The notes: a model not told the origin generated them from the letters alone. Positions 18,741 to 27,719 are shown, counted from the stretch's first letter. The stretch: 64,000 nt of DNA from Cupriavidus sp. YR651 (GCF_900101625.1 NZ_FMYZ01000007.1:310001-374000); one strand, 5' to 3'. Made by a program: numbers and translations.

Positions 18741-19102
18741 GATGGTCTCGGCGGTCAGAGGGACGGTGGCGAAAAACAACGCCGGTGCCAAGGCGATCGG
18801 CGATGCGAAGGATGGTACGAGCGGCGCTACGAAGTCAGGCGCAAGGCGCTTCGGCGCGGCAGGGGCGCGTGATAAAATCCTGCGCTGATTATAGCCAGCA
18901 GATTGGCACATCAATCACATGGCGTGGTCGCCGGATCGTCAGAAACTGTCACAGAGCCTGTCACGGAACCCTGATCCCGAGCCAGCGGCGGCACGCCGGC
19001 AATCCCTGCAATCGTCGTCACGACGCCCTTGCGCGCCGGCAAACCCGCGCAGCACCGCCTGACAACACGCTACACGACACGTTTTCCGCCTCGGAGAGAA
19101 TC
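18741..19102. other. divergent intergenic region upstream of yebC
   Basis: 362 bp between the HerA-like gene (minus) and yebC (plus). A TAAAAT at 18873-18878 is a possible -10 for a long-leader yebC transcript. No open frame with a ribosome binding site and no clear structure was seen. Confidence 0.4.
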
Positions 19103-19828
19103 ATGGCCGGTCATTCCAAATGGGCCAATATCAAACACAAGAAAGCCGCTGCTGACGCCAAGCGGGGCAAGATCTGGACGCGCCTGATCAAGGAAATCAC
19201 CGTGGCCGCCAAGCTGGGCGGTGGTGATGCCGATTCCAACCCGCGCCTGCGCCTGTCGATCGACAAGGCCATGGACGCGAACATGCCGAAGGACAACATC
19301 CAGCGCGCCATCCAGCGCGGCGTGGGCGGCCTGGAAGGCGCCAACTACGAGGAAATCCGGTACGAAGGCTACGGCCTGGCAGGCGCCGCGATCATCGTGG
19401 ATTGCCTGACCGACAACCGCACCCGCACCGTGGCCGAAGTCCGCCACGCGTTCTCCAAGCACAACGGCAACATGGGCACGGAAGGCTCGGTGGCCTTCAT
19501 GTTCACGCACTGCGGCCAGTTCCTGTTCGCCCCCGGCACGCCCGAGGACAAGCTGATGGACGCCGCGCTGGAAGCCGGTGCGGACGACGTGGTGACCAAC
19601 GACGACGGCTCCATCGAAGTCACTTGCCCGCCCAACGACTTCCCCGCGGTCAAGACCGCGCTGGAAGGCGCCGGATTCAAGGCCGAAGTGGCGGACGTGG
19701 TGATGAAGCCGCAAAACGAAGTGAGCTTTATTGGCGACGACGCCGTGAAGATGCAGAAGCTGCTGGACGCCCTGGAAAACCTGGACGACGTGCAGGAAGT
19801 CTTCACCAACGCGGTGATCGAGGAGTAA
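19103..19828 (+). CDS. yebC: YebC/PmpR family DNA-binding/translation factor
   Basis: 241-aa member of the YebC/PmpR/TACO1 family. It was originally described as a transcriptional regulator and, in recent work on the family, as helping ribosomes through proline stretches. Hallmark N-terminus MAGHSKWANIKHKKAAADAKRGKIW and the family motif GTEGSVAFMF are present. Full length. The start is supported by CGGAGAG upstream. A terminator lies between it and purD. Confidence 0.95.
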   Translation: MAGHSKWANIKHKKAAADAKRGKIWTRLIKEITVAAKLGGGDADSNPRLRLSIDKAMDANMPKDNIQRAIQRGVGGLEGANYEEIRYEGYGLAGAAIIVDCLTDNRTRTVAEVRHAFSKHNGNMGTEGSVAFMFTHCGQFLFAPGTPEDKLMDAALEAGADDVVTNDDGSIEVTCPPNDFPAVKTALEGAGFKAEVADVVMKPQNEVSFIGDDAVKMQKLLDALENLDDVQEVFTNAVIEE

Positions 19829-19848
19829 GTCCTCCGCCCCGCCCCACG

Positions 19849-19881
19849 GCGGCAGCCCGGCTCCGGCCAGCTGCCGCTTTT
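19849..19881 (+). terminator. intrinsic terminator after yebC
   Basis: 8-bp stem GCGGCAGC/GCTGCCGC with a 13-nt loop, followed by TTTT. It separates yebC from purD. Confidence 0.75.
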
Positions 19882-19909
19882 CGCATGCGTTTCTTTTCTG
19901 GCAGTGATC

Positions 19910-21178
19910 ATGAAAGTATTGGTTGTCGGCTCCGGTGGGCGTGAGCACGCACTGGCCTGGAAATTGGCCCAGTCCCCAAAGATGCAAGTGGTGTACGTCG
20001 CGCCGGGCAACGGTGGCACGGCACTCGACAAGCGCCTGCAGAACGTGCCGCTGACCGATCCGGAAGTGCTGGCCGCATTCGTCGAGCGCGAAGGCGTGGC
20101 CTTCACAGTGGTCGGCCCCGAGGCACCGCTGGCCGCCGGTATCGTCGACGTGTTCCGCGCCCGTGGCCTGCGCATCTTCGGGCCCACGCAGGCCGCCGCG
20201 CAGCTGGAATCCTCGAAAGACTTCGCCAAGGCCTTCATGCACCGCCACAACATTCCGACGGCCGCCTACCAGACGTTCGCGGACGCCGCCGGCGCGCACG
20301 CCTACATCGACGCGCAAGGCGCGCCGATCGTGATCAAGGCCGATGGCCTGGCCGCGGGCAAGGGCGTGGTCGTGGCGATGACGCTGGAAGAAGCGCACAC
20401 GGCCGTCGACATGATGCTGGCGGACAACAAGCTCGGCGACGCCGGCGCACGCGTGGTCATCGAGGAATTCCTGGACGGCGAGGAAGCCAGCTTCATCGTG
20501 CTGGTGGACGGCAAGAACGTGCTGGCCCTGGCCACCAGCCAGGACCACAAGCGCCTGCTGGACGCCGACGCGGGCCCCAATACCGGTGGCATGGGCGCAT
20601 ACTCGCCCGCGCCGGTGGTCACCCCGGCCCTGCATGCCCGCGCCCTGCGCGAGATCATCATGCCGACCGTGCGCGGCATGGAAAAAGACGGCATCCCGTA
20701 CACCGGCTTCCTGTACGCCGGCCTGATGATCGACAAGGACGGCAACCCGAAGACGCTGGAATTCAACTGCCGCATGGGCGATCCGGAAACCCAGCCGATC
20801 ATGGCGCGCCTGAAGACCGACCTCGTCGACGTCATGGAAGCCGCCGTGGACGGCAAGCTGGACCAGATCGAGCTCGACTGGGATCGTCGTACGGCGCTGG
20901 GCGTGGTAATCGCCGCGTACAACTACCCGGAAGACCCACGCCGCGGCGATGCCATCACCGGCATCCCGGCCGAAACCGACGAAGCCGTGACGTTCCACGC
21001 CGGCACCACGCTCAAGGACGGCACGTTGCTGACCTCGGGCGGCCGCGTGCTGTGCGTGGTGGGCCTGGCCGACACCGTCAAGGCCGCCCAGCGCAATGCC
21101 TACGCCGCGGTGGAGCAGATCCGCTTCGACGGCATGCAATACCGCACCGACATTGGCTACCGCGCCATCAAGCGCTGA
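19910..21178 (+). CDS. purD: phosphoribosylamine--glycine ligase (GAR synthetase)
   Basis: ATP-grasp enzyme of de novo purine synthesis joining phosphoribosylamine and glycine. 422 aa, usual length. Visible: N-terminal GSGGREHALAWKL, the ATP-grasp loop KADGLAAGKGVVVA and the catalytic metal region EFNCRMGDPETQ. The ATG at 19910 gives the family start MKVLVVGSGGREHA; a GTG two codons earlier is possible. Confidence 0.97.
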   Translation: MKVLVVGSGGREHALAWKLAQSPKMQVVYVAPGNGGTALDKRLQNVPLTDPEVLAAFVEREGVAFTVVGPEAPLAAGIVDVFRARGLRIFGPTQAAAQLESSKDFAKAFMHRHNIPTAAYQTFADAAGAHAYIDAQGAPIVIKADGLAAGKGVVVAMTLEEAHTAVDMMLADNKLGDAGARVVIEEFLDGEEASFIVLVDGKNVLALATSQDHKRLLDADAGPNTGGMGAYSPAPVVTPALHARALREIIMPTVRGMEKDGIPYTGFLYAGLMIDKDGNPKTLEFNCRMGDPETQPIMARLKTDLVDVMEAAVDGKLDQIELDWDRRTALGVVIAAYNYPEDPRRGDAITGIPAETDEAVTFHAGTTLKDGTLLTSGGRVLCVVGLADTVKAAQRNAYAAVEQIRFDGMQYRTDIGYRAIKR

Positions 21179-21187
21179 GTTGCGCCG

Positions 21188-21218
21188 GGATTCGCCCCAC
21201 GCCCCGCGGGGCGAATCC
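21188..21218. repeat. perfect 11-bp inverted repeat between purD and hemF
   Basis: GGATTCGCCCC (21188-21198) pairs perfectly with GGGGCGAATCC (21208-21218) across a 9-nt loop. There is no T-run, so it may be a weak terminator, an mRNA-stability hairpin or a regulatory site just before the TACAAT hexamer at 21225-21230. Confidence 0.7.
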
Positions 21219-21301
21219 AGCCGGTACAATCGTGACACCGCGATGACGGCCGGCGCCTGCGCCCGGCCGTCCTGCCACCGGCCCATCCAGACCCGCTCAT
21301 C

Positions 21302-22213
21302 ATGATCGATTCCCAGGCAGTCCGAGCCTACCTGCTCGGCCTGCAAGACCGCATCACCGACGCCATTGCCGCCGTGGACGGGCAGGCGTTCCTGACCGAC
21401 AGCTGGGAGAAACCGCCCACCGAGCGCCTGCGCGGCAGTGGCCGCACGCGCATCCTGGAGGACGGTGCCGTGATGGAACGCGCCGGCGTGGGCTTCTCGC
21501 ATGTTCGCGGCGATACGCTCCCGCCGTCGGCCAGCGCCAACCGGCCGGAACTGGCCGGACGCAGCTTCGAGGCGATGGGCGTCTCGCTGGTGTTCCACCC
21601 CCGCAATCCGTACGTCCCCACGGTTCACATGAACGTACGCTGCTTCCTGGCGGTGAAACCCGATGCGGACCCGGTCTGGTGGTTCGGCGGCGGCATGGAC
21701 CTGACGCCCTACTACGGCAACGCGGACGACTGCGCACACTTCCACCGCACGTGCCAGGCGTCGCTGGCCCCGTTCGGCGATGACCTGTATCCGCGCTTCA
21801 AGCAGTGGTGCGACGAGTACTTCTTCCTGCGGCACCGCGGGGAAGCTCGCGGCATCGGTGGCGTGTTCTTCGACGATTTCTCGGCACTGGGCTTCGACCG
21901 CAGCTTTGCGATGATGCAGTCCGTGGGCGATGCCTTCCTCGATGCCTACCTGCCGATCCTCGACGCCCGCAAGGACACGCCCTACGGTGCGCGCGAACGC
22001 GACTTCCAGGCCTATCGCCGCGGCCGCTACGTGGAATTCAACCTGGTCTTCGACCGTGGCACGCTGTTTGGCCTGCAATCGGGCGGCCGCGCCGAATCCA
22101 TCCTGATGTCGATGCCGCCGCAGGTGACCTGGCGCTACGACTGGCAACCCGAGCCGGGCAGCGCCGAAGCCGCGCTGTACACCGACTTCCTGCCGGCACG
22201 CGAGTGGGCCTGA
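21302..22213 (+). CDS. hemF: coproporphyrinogen III oxidase, oxygen-dependent
   Basis: Oxidative decarboxylation of coproporphyrinogen III to protoporphyrinogen IX in haem synthesis, using O2. 303 aa, full length. Visible: the signature GVSLVFHPRNPYVPTVHMN, the metal/active region WWFGGGMDLTPYYG, and the C-terminal YVEFNLVFDRGTLFGLQSGGRAESILMSMPP. It is followed after 11 nt by nadD, so co-transcription is likely. Confidence 0.97.
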   Translation: MIDSQAVRAYLLGLQDRITDAIAAVDGQAFLTDSWEKPPTERLRGSGRTRILEDGAVMERAGVGFSHVRGDTLPPSASANRPELAGRSFEAMGVSLVFHPRNPYVPTVHMNVRCFLAVKPDADPVWWFGGGMDLTPYYGNADDCAHFHRTCQASLAPFGDDLYPRFKQWCDEYFFLRHRGEARGIGGVFFDDFSALGFDRSFAMMQSVGDAFLDAYLPILDARKDTPYGARERDFQAYRRGRYVEFNLVFDRGTLFGLQSGGRAESILMSMPPQVTWRYDWQPEPGSAEAALYTDFLPAREWA

Positions 22214-22224
22214 CGGCGAGTGTG

Positions 22225-22932
22225 ATGACTGTTCCTGCCTCCTCTTCCTCCCCCCGCACCCCCGCCGACACCGACCGACCGTACCGCCTGGGCATCCTTG
22301 GCGGCACTTTCGACCCGCCGCACCGCGGCCATGTCGCGCTGGCGCAGTTGTGTATCGACCACCTGGCGCTGGACGAACTGGTCTGGATTCCCACCGGTCA
22401 CTCCTGGCAAAAGGGTGGCCACGTGACGCCTTCGTCCGACCGGCTGGCCATGACCGAGCTGGCCGCGGCGACCATCGACGGCGGCAATGCCACGATCCGC
22501 GTCAGCCGCATGGAAGTGGACCGCGATGGCCCCAGCTATACGGTCGACACCGTCCGCCACCTGCGTGATGCGTACGGCCCGAATACCTCCATGTCCTGGC
22601 TGATGGGGGCCGACCAGTTGTTGCGCCTGCACACCTGGCACGGCTGGGAAGCCCTGTTCGAGCAGGTGCACCTTTGCATCGCCACCCGACCCGGCTTCGA
22701 CCTGGCCGCGCTGGACGGCCCGGTGCTCGCCGCCATGAACGACCGGCTGGCGGACACGCACCTGATACAATGCACGCCCTCCGGCCGGATGTGGATCGAC
22801 CAGACGCTTGCCGTCGACCTGTCCTCCACCGGCTTGCGCCAGCGCCTGGCCGACGGCCAGCCGGCGGATGACCAACTGCCTGCCGGCGTGGCACACTACA
22901 TCGCGAGTCACGGGTTGTACCGCAACTCCTGA
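22225..22932 (+). CDS. nadD: nicotinate-nucleotide adenylyltransferase
   Basis: Adenylates nicotinate mononucleotide to deamido-NAD in NAD synthesis. 235 aa. The nucleotidyltransferase motif GGTFDPPHRGH begins near residue 22 and the C-terminal STTG-like SSTGLRQRL is visible. The ATG at 22225 is 11 nt after hemF; the first ~18 residues are a Ser/Pro/Thr-rich leader not seen in E. coli NadD, so a later start cannot be excluded. Confidence 0.94.
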   Translation: MTVPASSSSPRTPADTDRPYRLGILGGTFDPPHRGHVALAQLCIDHLALDELVWIPTGHSWQKGGHVTPSSDRLAMTELAAATIDGGNATIRVSRMEVDRDGPSYTVDTVRHLRDAYGPNTSMSWLMGADQLLRLHTWHGWEALFEQVHLCIATRPGFDLAALDGPVLAAMNDRLADTHLIQCTPSGRMWIDQTLAVDLSSTGLRQRLADGQPADDQLPAGVAHYIASHGLYRNS

Positions 22933-22978
22933 GCCGGCTCGCACCCCTACCCGAATGAAGCTGAACAAGAAAGACACC

Positions 22979-23746
22979 ATGGATATTCGTAAACTGCAAC
23001 GCGCCATCGTCGACGGGCTCGAGGATGTCAAAGCGCAGGACATCAAGGTGTTCGACACCACTCACCTGACCGAATTGTTCGACCGGGTGGTGATCGCCAG
23101 CGGCAATTCGAACCGCCAGACCAAAGCGCTCGCGGCATCCGTGCGGGATACGGTGAAGGATGCCGGCGGCCATATCGTGGCCGTGGAAGGGCTGGAGACC
23201 GGCGAATGGGTGCTGGTGGACTGCGGCGATGCCGTGGTGCACATCCTGCAACCGCAACTGCGCCTGTACTACAACCTGGAAGAAATCTGGGGCGACAAGC
23301 CGGTGCGCCTGAAGCTCGCCGCCAAGCGCGGTCTGGTCAAGGCCAGCGAGCCGATGGATGGCGAAGACGAAGAAGAAGTGGCCGCACCGCGCGCGCGCCG
23401 TGCATCGAACCTGCGCCCGGCGCTGGCCCGCCTGCCGGAAGGCATGAAGGAACCTTCGCCGCCGATGGGCCACGAGGACACCGACCCGGACGCGATTGCC
23501 ACGATCCGCAAGCCGGTGCGCAAGACGAGCACTGGCACGGCCGTCAAGACCACGACGGCACGCAAGACCGCCAGCGGCACGACGGCACGCAAGACGACCG
23601 CTGGCAAGGCCCCCGTGAAGAAGGCTGCTGCGAAGTCCCCCGCCAAGACGTCGGGCAGGACGGCAACGAAGACGGCGGCCAAGCCAGCAACCAAGACGGC
23701 CGCCAAGACCGCCGCGCCGCGCAAGCGCGCCACGCGCTCGGCCTGA
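22979..23746 (+). CDS. rsfS: ribosome silencing factor with long Lys/Thr/Ala-rich tail
   Basis: RsfS/Iojap binds ribosomal protein uL14 and blocks subunit joining during starvation. The core is residues 1-112 (DIRKLQRAIVDGLEDVKAQD; VASGNSNRQTKA-like segment; EGLETGEWVLVDCGDAVVHI). The remaining ~140 residues are an extension: an acidic patch (DGEDEEE) and then a Lys/Thr/Ala repeat (KTTARKTASG, KKAAAKSPAK and similar) like a histone H1 tail. That makes 255 aa, about twice the usual RsfS length. The ATG at 22979 has AAGAAAG upstream; an in-frame ATG at 22955 would add 8 residues. It sits in the conserved nadD-rsfS-rlmH order. Confidence 0.93.
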   Translation: MDIRKLQRAIVDGLEDVKAQDIKVFDTTHLTELFDRVVIASGNSNRQTKALAASVRDTVKDAGGHIVAVEGLETGEWVLVDCGDAVVHILQPQLRLYYNLEEIWGDKPVRLKLAAKRGLVKASEPMDGEDEEEVAAPRARRASNLRPALARLPEGMKEPSPPMGHEDTDPDAIATIRKPVRKTSTGTAVKTTTARKTASGTTARKTTAGKAPVKKAAAKSPAKTSGRTATKTAAKPATKTAAKTAAPRKRATRSA

Positions 23747-23804
23747 TCCAGACGTTTGGCCTGATCGGCTGATCGCCTGACCCTGCATCCACCGGGCATC
23801 GCCT

Positions 23805-24284
23805 ATGCAACTCGTCATCGTGGCCGTTGGCCACAAGATGCCCGGCTGGATCGAAACCGGCTTTGCGGAGTATGCCAAGCGCATGCCGCCCGAACTGCGC
23901 ATCGAGCTGCGCGAGGTCAAGCCGGAAGCCCGTTCCTCCAGCAACAACGCCGCCACCGTGATGCAGCGCGAGGCCGCACGCATCGAGTCGATCCTCGGCT
24001 CGCTGCCCAGGCAATGCCGCATCGTTGCGCTCGATGAACGCGGGCGCGACTTCACCACGGTCCAACTGGCCGAACAGCTGACCGGCTGGCAACGCGATGG
24101 CGGCGACGTCGCCTTCCTGATCGGCGGCGCCGATGGCCTCGACCCGGCCCTCAAGGCCCGGGCCCAGACACTGATTCGTCTTTCCAGCCTGACCCTGCCG
24201 CACGGCATGGTGCGCGTGCTACTGGCCGAGCAGCTCTATCGCGCCTGGTCGGTCACCCAGAATCACCCCTACCACCGCGTCTGA
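23805..24284 (+). CDS. rlmH: 23S rRNA pseudouridine-1915 N3-methyltransferase
   Basis: SPOUT methyltransferase acting on pseudouridine 1915 in helix 69 of the 70S ribosome. 159 aa, standard length. Visible: the knot region VAFLIGGADGLDP and the invariant C-terminus QLYRAWSVTQNHPYHR. It follows rsfS by 58 nt; both act on the ribosome. Confidence 0.97.
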   Translation: MQLVIVAVGHKMPGWIETGFAEYAKRMPPELRIELREVKPEARSSSNNAATVMQREAARIESILGSLPRQCRIVALDERGRDFTTVQLAEQLTGWQRDGGDVAFLIGGADGLDPALKARAQTLIRLSSLTLPHGMVRVLLAEQLYRAWSVTQNHPYHRV

Positions 24285-24370
24285 GCTCGCCTGGGCTTGA
24301 CTGGGTACGTCCGCGCGGCATCCGCACATATCCCCGGCGGGTACAATCGGCACACCACGGGCCGCCCGGC

Positions 24371-25012
24371 ATGCCGCCGCGCGGCCGCGTCATTTCCAAG
24401 CCTGCCGTGACCGCCGACATCCTCTACCTCGCCTCCCAAAGCCCCCGCCGCCGTGAACTCCTGACGCAGCTGGGCGTGCAGTACGAACTCCTGCTGGCCG
24501 ATGACGGCGAAGATGCCGAGGCACTGGAGGCCGCGCTGCCCGGCGAGACCCCCGACGCGTACGTCCAGCGCGTGTGCGCGCTGAAGGCCGAAGCCGCCCT
24601 GCGCCGCCGCGAGCGCCGCGGCCTGCCCGATGCCCCAATCCTCACCTCCGATACCACGGTCTGCCGGGGCGGCGACATCCTCGGCAAGCCCACGGACGCC
24701 GTTGACGCCGCTGCCATGCTCGGCGCACTGTCCGGCACCACCCATCGCGTACTGACCGCCGTGACCGTGATTTCGGCGCTGGGCCTGCGCCACGCGCTGT
24801 CGATCTCCCACGTCACTTTCCGCGCGATGACAAGCGCCGAGATCGACCGCTACGTGGCCAGCGGCGAGCCTCTCGGAAAGGCCGGCGCATACGGCATCCA
24901 GGGCCGTGCGGCCGAGTTTGTCGAGCGGATTGACGGGAGCTATTCGGGTATCATGGGCTTGCCTTTGTTCGAGACCGCGGCACTGCTACGCGAGGCTGGC
25001 CTGCGCTTCTGA
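24371..25012 (+). CDS. maf: Maf family nucleotide pyrophosphatase
   Basis: House-cleaning pyrophosphatase hydrolysing non-canonical or excess nucleoside triphosphates (dTTP/UTP or m7GTP types). 213 aa from the first ATG. Hallmark ASQSPRRRELLTQLG, then SDTTVCRGGDILGKP and GKAGAYGIQG. The N-terminus is uncertain: a GTG at 24407 would remove 12 non-conserved residues. A TACAAT hexamer at 24342-24347 is a possible -10. Confidence 0.94.
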   Translation: MPPRGRVISKPAVTADILYLASQSPRRRELLTQLGVQYELLLADDGEDAEALEAALPGETPDAYVQRVCALKAEAALRRRERRGLPDAPILTSDTTVCRGGDILGKPTDAVDAAAMLGALSGTTHRVLTAVTVISALGLRHALSISHVTFRAMTSAEIDRYVASGEPLGKAGAYGIQGRAAEFVERIDGSYSGIMGLPLFETAALLREAGLRF

Positions 25013-25122
25013 GCGCGCACCCTCCCGGCTGCGTCTGACACGGCAGGCAGGGGTCAGAAGTCCGGTCAGCCGCCGGACGACAACAACAAGCGCCGGCATA
25101 CCGGCGACGCGCATCCACCGCT

Positions 25123-26586
25123 ATGACTGAAGACATCCTCGTCAACATCACGCCGCAAGAAACGCGCGTTGCCATCGTGCAGCAGGCCGCCGTCCAGGAA
25201 TTGCATGTCGAACGCACGCTCACTCGCGGGCTGGTCGGCAATATCTACCTGGGCAAGGTCGTGCGTGTGCTGCCGGGCATGCAATCCGCTTTCATCGACG
25301 TTGGCCTCGAGCGGGCCGCGTTCCTGCACGTTGCCGATATCTGGCACCCGCGCGATCCGGACAAGAACGGCGCCGCCCCGCTGGCCATCGAGAAGACGTT
25401 GTACGAAGGTCAGGCGCTGATGGTGCAGGTCATCAAGGACCCGATCGGCACCAAGGGCGCGCGGCTTTCCACGCAGGTCAGCATCGCCGGCCGCACGCTG
25501 GTGTACCTGCCACAGGACCCGCATATCGGCATCTCGCAACGTATCGAGGGCGAGGTGGATCGCGAAGCGCTGCGCGCACGCGTGCAGGGCCTGGTGCCAA
25601 CCGACGAGCGCGGCGGCTTTATCGTCCGCACGATCGCGGAGGAAGCCACCGATGAGGAACTGGGCAACGACATCGCCTACCTGCGCAAGATCTGGGCGTC
25701 GATCCGGCTCAATGCCACCACGCAGCCGGCGCCGAGCCTGCTCTACCAGGACCTGAACCTGGCTCAGCGCGTGCTGCGCGACTTCATCAATGACGCCACC
25801 GGCGTAATCCAGATCGATTCGCGCGAGAACTACCAGAAGCTCGTGGAGTTCGCGCAGGAGTACACGCCGGCCGTGCTGGCGCGCCTGTCGCACTACACGG
25901 GCGAACGGCCGATCTTCGATCTGTTCAATATCGACGCCGAGATCGAGAAGGCGCTGTCGCGCCGCGTGGACCTGAAGTCCGGCGGCTACCTGATGATCGA
26001 CCAGACCGAGGCGATGACGACGATCGACGTCAACACCGGCGGCTACGTGGGTGCGCGCAACTTCGACGACACAATCTTCAAGACCAATCTCGAGGCGGCC
26101 CACACCATCGCGCGCCAGCTGCGCCTGCGCAACCTGGGCGGCATCATCATCATCGACTTCATCGACATGGAGAACGTCGAGCATCGCGATGCGGTGCTCT
26201 CCGAACTCAAGCGTGCGCTGTCGCGAGACCGCACGCGCATCACGGTGAACAGCTTCTCGCAGCTGGGGCTGGTGGAGATGACGCGCAAGCGCACGCGCGA
26301 ATCGCTCGCGCACGTGCTGTGCGAGCAGTGCCCGGTGTGCTCGGGCAAGGGCCAGGTCAAGACGCCGCGCACGGTGTGCTACGACATCTTCCGCGAGATC
26401 ATGCGCGAGTCGCGCCAGTTCAATCCGCGCGAGTTCCGCATCCTGGCCTCGCAGGACGTCATCGACCTGTTCCTCGAAGAAGAGAGCCAGCATCTGGCGA
26501 TGCTCGGCGACTTCATCGGCAAGCCGATCTCGCTGCAGGTGGAATCGACGTTCCACCAGGAACAGTACGACATTATCCTGATGTAA
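25123..26586 (+). CDS. rng: ribonuclease G
   Basis: Endoribonuclease of the RNase E/G family that matures the 5' end of 16S rRNA and decays some mRNAs. 487 aa, RNase G length. An S1 domain occupies about residues 38-130 (YLGKVVRVLPGMQSAFIDVGLERAAFLH). The catalytic metal site DVNTGG and the zinc-link cysteines CEQCPVCSGKG are visible. It ends the conserved hemF-to-rng block. Confidence 0.97.
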   Translation: MTEDILVNITPQETRVAIVQQAAVQELHVERTLTRGLVGNIYLGKVVRVLPGMQSAFIDVGLERAAFLHVADIWHPRDPDKNGAAPLAIEKTLYEGQALMVQVIKDPIGTKGARLSTQVSIAGRTLVYLPQDPHIGISQRIEGEVDREALRARVQGLVPTDERGGFIVRTIAEEATDEELGNDIAYLRKIWASIRLNATTQPAPSLLYQDLNLAQRVLRDFINDATGVIQIDSRENYQKLVEFAQEYTPAVLARLSHYTGERPIFDLFNIDAEIEKALSRRVDLKSGGYLMIDQTEAMTTIDVNTGGYVGARNFDDTIFKTNLEAAHTIARQLRLRNLGGIIIIDFIDMENVEHRDAVLSELKRALSRDRTRITVNSFSQLGLVEMTRKRTRESLAHVLCEQCPVCSGKGQVKTPRTVCYDIFREIMRESRQFNPREFRILASQDVIDLFLEEESQHLAMLGDFIGKPISLQVESTFHQEQYDIILM

Positions 26587-26591
26587 GAGGT

Positions 26592-26613
26592 AGCCGGGCG
26601 ATGGCGCCCGGCT
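26592..26613 (+). terminator. hairpin after rng
   Basis: 9-bp stem AGCCGGGCG/CGCCCGGCT with a 4-nt loop starting six bases after the stop. No T-run, so possibly a Rho-assisted end. Confidence 0.55.
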
Positions 26614-26658
26614 GATCGCCCGTGTGGCCGGTCGCCCGACCGGGAGCCGCCGGTGTGG

Positions 26659-26672
26659 TGAAATCGATTTCA
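26659..26672. promoter_or_regulatory. 14-bp perfect palindrome TGAAATCGATTTCA
   Basis: Perfect palindrome about 136 bp upstream of phnC, with partly complementary flanks (GGTG...CACC). Its position upstream of the phosphonate operon suggests a dimeric regulator site. Which regulator is unknown. Confidence 0.5.
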
Positions 26673-26744
26673 TCGCACCGCATGGCCGCCCAATGGTCGC
26701 CGAATGCCTCACCTCCGATACATCCATCGGAAAACCTCCGTCTC

Positions 26745-26762
26745 ACGTCATCGTTCTGTCAT
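26745..26762 (+). promoter_or_regulatory. Pho box (PhoB operator) upstream of phnC
   Basis: ACGTCAT-CGTT-CTGTCAT: two 7-bp direct repeats with the correct 4-bp spacer (11-bp period) matching the PhoB consensus CTGTCAT-N4-CTGTCAT at 12 of 14 repeat positions. It ends 45 bp before the phnC ATG, implying induction by phosphate starvation. Confidence 0.75.
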
Positions 26763-26807
26763 CGGCCCCCGCCAGAATGCGCAAGTCATTCAAGCAAGGG
26801 AGTCGAC

Positions 26808-27662
26808 ATGACGCATGCAATTGAAGTCCGCGGACTGAGCAAATCGTTCCGCGCGGACCGCAAGGCGCTTGACGATGTCACGCTGCACGTCGCGCCGGGC
26901 GAAATGGTCGCCCTGCTGGGCGCTTCGGGTTCGGGCAAGTCCACGCTGCTGCGCCACGTGGCCGGATTCATCACGGGCGATGCCGGCGCGGGTGAGATCC
27001 TCGTCAACGGTCGCACCGTGCAGCGTAATGGTCGTCTGGCCGGCAACGTGCGCAAGGTGCGCGCCGAAATCGGCTTTGTGTTCCAGCAGTTCAACCTCGT
27101 GGGCCGCCTGCCGGTGATCACGAACGTGCTGGTCGGCATGCTGACCCGCATCCCCAAGTGGCGCAGCCTGCTGCGTATCTTCAGGGCCAGCGAAATCCAG
27201 GCCGGGCTCGATGCCCTCGCGCAAGTTGGTATAGACGACTATGCGTTTCAGCGTGCCTCGACGCTCTCCGGCGGGCAGCAACAACGCGCTGCCATCGCCC
27301 GCACGCTGGTGCAGAACGCCCGCGTGATCCTAGCCGACGAGCCGATTGCCTCGCTCGACCCGGAATCGTCGCGCCGTGTGATGACGCTGCTCTCCCAGAT
27401 CAATCGCACGCGCAAGGTGGCCGTGGTGGTGTCGCTGCATCAGGTGGACGTAGCGATGCGCTACTGCCCGCGCGTCGTGGCACTGCGTCAGGGCAAGGTC
27501 GTCTACGACGGCCCGTCCGCCGCGCTCACGCCCAGCATGCTGCGCGATCTCTATGGCACGGAGGCCGACGAGTTGCTGCACGACTCCGCGCCCGAAGCAA
27601 ACGCGTCCACCGAGGGCATGCCTGTGCCCGCGATGGTCACGATGAATCTCGCGGCAGCCTGA
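26808..27662 (+). CDS. phnC: phosphonate ABC transporter ATP-binding protein
   Basis: ATPase of the PhnCDE phosphonate/phosphite importer, 284 aa. Walker A GASGSGKS at 38-45, the PhnC-style IGFVFQQFNLVGRLPVITNVLVG, signature LSGGQQQR, Walker B VILADEP. The ATG at 26808 has AAGGGAG upstream and gives the usual N-terminus; longer frames are leader. First gene of phnC-D-E-HD-GNAT, downstream of a Pho box. Confidence 0.96.
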   Translation: MTHAIEVRGLSKSFRADRKALDDVTLHVAPGEMVALLGASGSGKSTLLRHVAGFITGDAGAGEILVNGRTVQRNGRLAGNVRKVRAEIGFVFQQFNLVGRLPVITNVLVGMLTRIPKWRSLLRIFRASEIQAGLDALAQVGIDDYAFQRASTLSGGQQQRAAIARTLVQNARVILADEPIASLDPESSRRVMTLLSQINRTRKVAVVVSLHQVDVAMRYCPRVVALRQGKVVYDGPSAALTPSMLRDLYGTEADELLHDSAPEANASTEGMPVPAMVTMNLAAA

Positions 27663-27719
27663 ACGGCCGCTCGCGCATCCCAGTTCTTACCCCCAAGCGT
27701 ATCCAAACCGGAGTTATCC

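Noticed and set aside
19070..22147. 1025-codon open frame antisense to yebC, purD and hemF
   Set aside because: High GC at third codon positions keeps the antisense frame open. The opposite strand has three recognisable enzymes with proper starts, and the translated antisense product is His/Val/Gly-rich without motifs.
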